A stretch of 64,000 nt of DNA from assembly GCF_001598695.1 (NCBI RefSeq), contig NZ_BCZK01000001.1:1-64000 (forward strand), given 5' to 3'. The notes below the pieces were generated by a model, which saw nothing but the letters and a program-made list of their open reading frames with translations, was not told where the DNA came from and ran no database searches. This stretch comes from Klebsiella oxytoca NBRC 105695 (GTDB lineage Bacteria > Pseudomonadota > Gammaproteobacteria > Enterobacterales > Enterobacteriaceae). The translations under genes and the position numbers were made by a program. This document shows, in pieces, positions 59,417-64,000 of this stretch (position 1 is the stretch's first letter; each line of letters opens with the position of its first letter).

Positions 59417-60355
59417 ATGCGTGTACTACTGGCGCCGATGGAAGGCGTGCTCGATTCGCTGGTGCGCGAGCTGCTGACCGAAGTCAATGATTACGATCTC
59501 TGCATCACCGAGTTCTTGCGCGTGGTGGATCAGCTCCTGCCGGTAAAATCGTTCTACAAACTGTGCCCGGAACTGCATAACAACAGCCTGACGCCCTCCG
59601 GCACCCGCGTGCGCGTGCAGCTGCTCGGGCAGTATCCGCAGTGGCTGGCGGAAAACGCCGCTCGCGCGGTCGAACTCGGTTCCTGGGGGGTTGACCTGAA
59701 CTGCGGCTGCCCGTCAAAGCTGGTGAACGGCAGCGGCGGCGGGGCAACGCTGCTCAAAGATCCTGAGCTTATCTATCGCGGCGCGAAAGCGATGCGCGAG
59801 GCGGTTCCCGACGAACTACCGGTCACGGTAAAAGTTCGGCTTGGCTGGGACAGCGGCGAACGGCGATTTGAAATAGCCGATGCGGTCCAGCAGGCGGGGG
59901 CCAGCGAGCTGGTGGTTCACGGCCGCACCAAAGAGGATGGCTATAAAGCGGAGCGCATTGACTGGCAGGCTATTGGCGAAATCCGTCAGCGCCTGACTAT
60001 CCCGGTGGTGGCCAACGGTGAAATCTGGGACTGGCAAAGCGCTCAGGATTGCCTGGCCGCGACCGGCTGCGACTCGGTAATGATTGGCCGCGGCGCGCTG
60101 AACGTGCCGAACTTAAGCAGGGTGATAAAATATAACGAACCGCGTATGCCCTGGCCCCAGGTCGTCGGGCTGCTGCAAAAATATACCCGTCTGGAAAAGC
60201 AGGGCGATACCGGCCTTTATCACGTCGCGCGTATCAAACAGTGGTTGAGCTATTTGCGTAAAGAATACCTCGAAGCTTCTGATCTGTTCAGCGCGGTGCG
60301 CACTCTACAGGATTCAACCAGTATTGCGCGCACGATTAACGACTGGCGTAGCTAA
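59417..60355 (+). CDS. dusC: tRNA-dihydrouridine(16) synthase DusC
   Basis: This 312-residue FMN enzyme has the family sequence [17 protein letters not shown], catalytic Cys in [21 protein letters not shown] (near residue 98) and [16 protein letters not shown]. It reduces U16 in tRNA. ATG 59417 ([10 protein letters not shown]) is the family start; an ATG four codons earlier is possible. Confidence 0.95.
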   Translation: MRVLLAPMEGVLDSLVRELLTEVNDYDLCITEFLRVVDQLLPVKSFYKLCPELHNNSLTPSGTRVRVQLLGQYPQWLAENAARAVELGSWGVDLNCGCPSKLVNGSGGGATLLKDPELIYRGAKAMREAVPDELPVTVKVRLGWDSGERRFEIADAVQQAGASELVVHGRTKEDGYKAERIDWQAIGEIRQRLTIPVVANGEIWDWQSAQDCLAATGCDSVMIGRGALNVPNLSRVIKYNEPRMPWPQVVGLLQKYTRLEKQGDTGLYHVARIKQWLSYLRKEYLEASDLFSAVRTLQDSTSIARTINDWRS

Positions 60356-60396
60356 ACTATCTGACCTGCATCACATTTTTTTGCTTGTCCCATTGA

Positions 60397-61341
<945 letters not shown>

Positions 61342-61381
61342 GCGCCGATCGGGCCTGGCGCCAGGCTCCCACTCTACAACT

Positions 61382-61449
61382 GGATTGTTACTGCATTATG
61401 CAGGCAAAACCTGAGCGCAACGCTTACACGGCGTTGTTCTCGGGTTTTT
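61382..61449 (+). promoter_or_regulatory. Antiterminator (RAT)/terminator upstream of bglF
   Basis: GGATTGTTACTGC and GCAGGCAAAACC are a near-consensus RAT. A stem from AACCTGAGCGCAACG to CGTTGTTCTCGGGTT with a T run follows. It controls entry into bglFB, as in the E. coli bgl operon. Confidence 0.88.
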
Positions 61450-61470
61450 TTATTTTTAATACTCAGTTAA

Positions 61471-63366
<1,896 letters not shown>

Positions 63367-63383
63367 TCACAGGAGAGAGATGA

Positions 63384-64000
<617 letters not shown>

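Overview
The window reads as a chromosomal segment from an enterobacterium of the Klebsiella/Raoultella group. Most genes are close counterparts of the Escherichia coli 46-49 min region in the same local order, from yejM to dusC. The Klebsiella signature is a complete 3-hydroxybenzoate/gentisate cluster (mhbRTDHIM) between yohJ and dusC. No IS element, CRISPR array or rRNA gene is visible. There is one tRNA gene, proL.

Layout. Positions 1-500 hold the end of an unrecognised gene and a short unassigned tract beside the 3' end of tRNA-Pro(GGG). From 0.7 to 24.5 kb runs the conserved block yejM-yejL / yejK, rplY, radD, rsuA-bcr, yejG, the YejABEF peptide importer, pdeN, mepS, lpxT, yeiR, yeiQ, efpL, yeiW and setB. 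A DeoR-type regulator and a NudK-like hydrolase interrupt the yejK-rplY junction. From 24.8 to 28.6 kb is fruBKA behind two Cra operators. From 28.9 to 34.1 kb is the pseudouridine operon psuK-psuG-psuT, converging on yeiI, a PsuK paralogue with an N-terminal helix-turn-helix, followed by nfo. Then come yeiH/yeiE, two small coupled membrane-protein genes, lysP and Fur-controlled cirA.

Between cirA and fghA (41.2-41.7 kb) lies a decayed hok/sok type I toxin-antitoxin locus whose toxin frame is interrupted by an ERIC palindrome. The antitoxin RNA promoter still looks intact. From 42.9 to 50 kb come folE, yeiB, galS and mglBAC with matching Gal and CRP operators. Then follow sanA, cdd and yohJK. 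The mhb cluster (53.2-59.2 kb) converts 3-hydroxybenzoate through gentisate, maleylpyruvate and fumarylpyruvate to central metabolites. After dusC the window ends in an aryl-beta-glucoside operon, bglG-bglF-bglB, with two antiterminator/terminator modules; bglB is cut by the window edge.

Most of the sequence is ordinary core genome. The items best worth a second look are the ERIC-split hok/sok relic, the HTH-fused PsuK-like YeiI with an altered kinase motif, the accessory DeoR/NudK pair, the coupled DUF1240-like genes, and the unassigned tract next to proL. I found no convincing entirely new system. All identifications rest on remembered family sequences and motifs; no database search was run.
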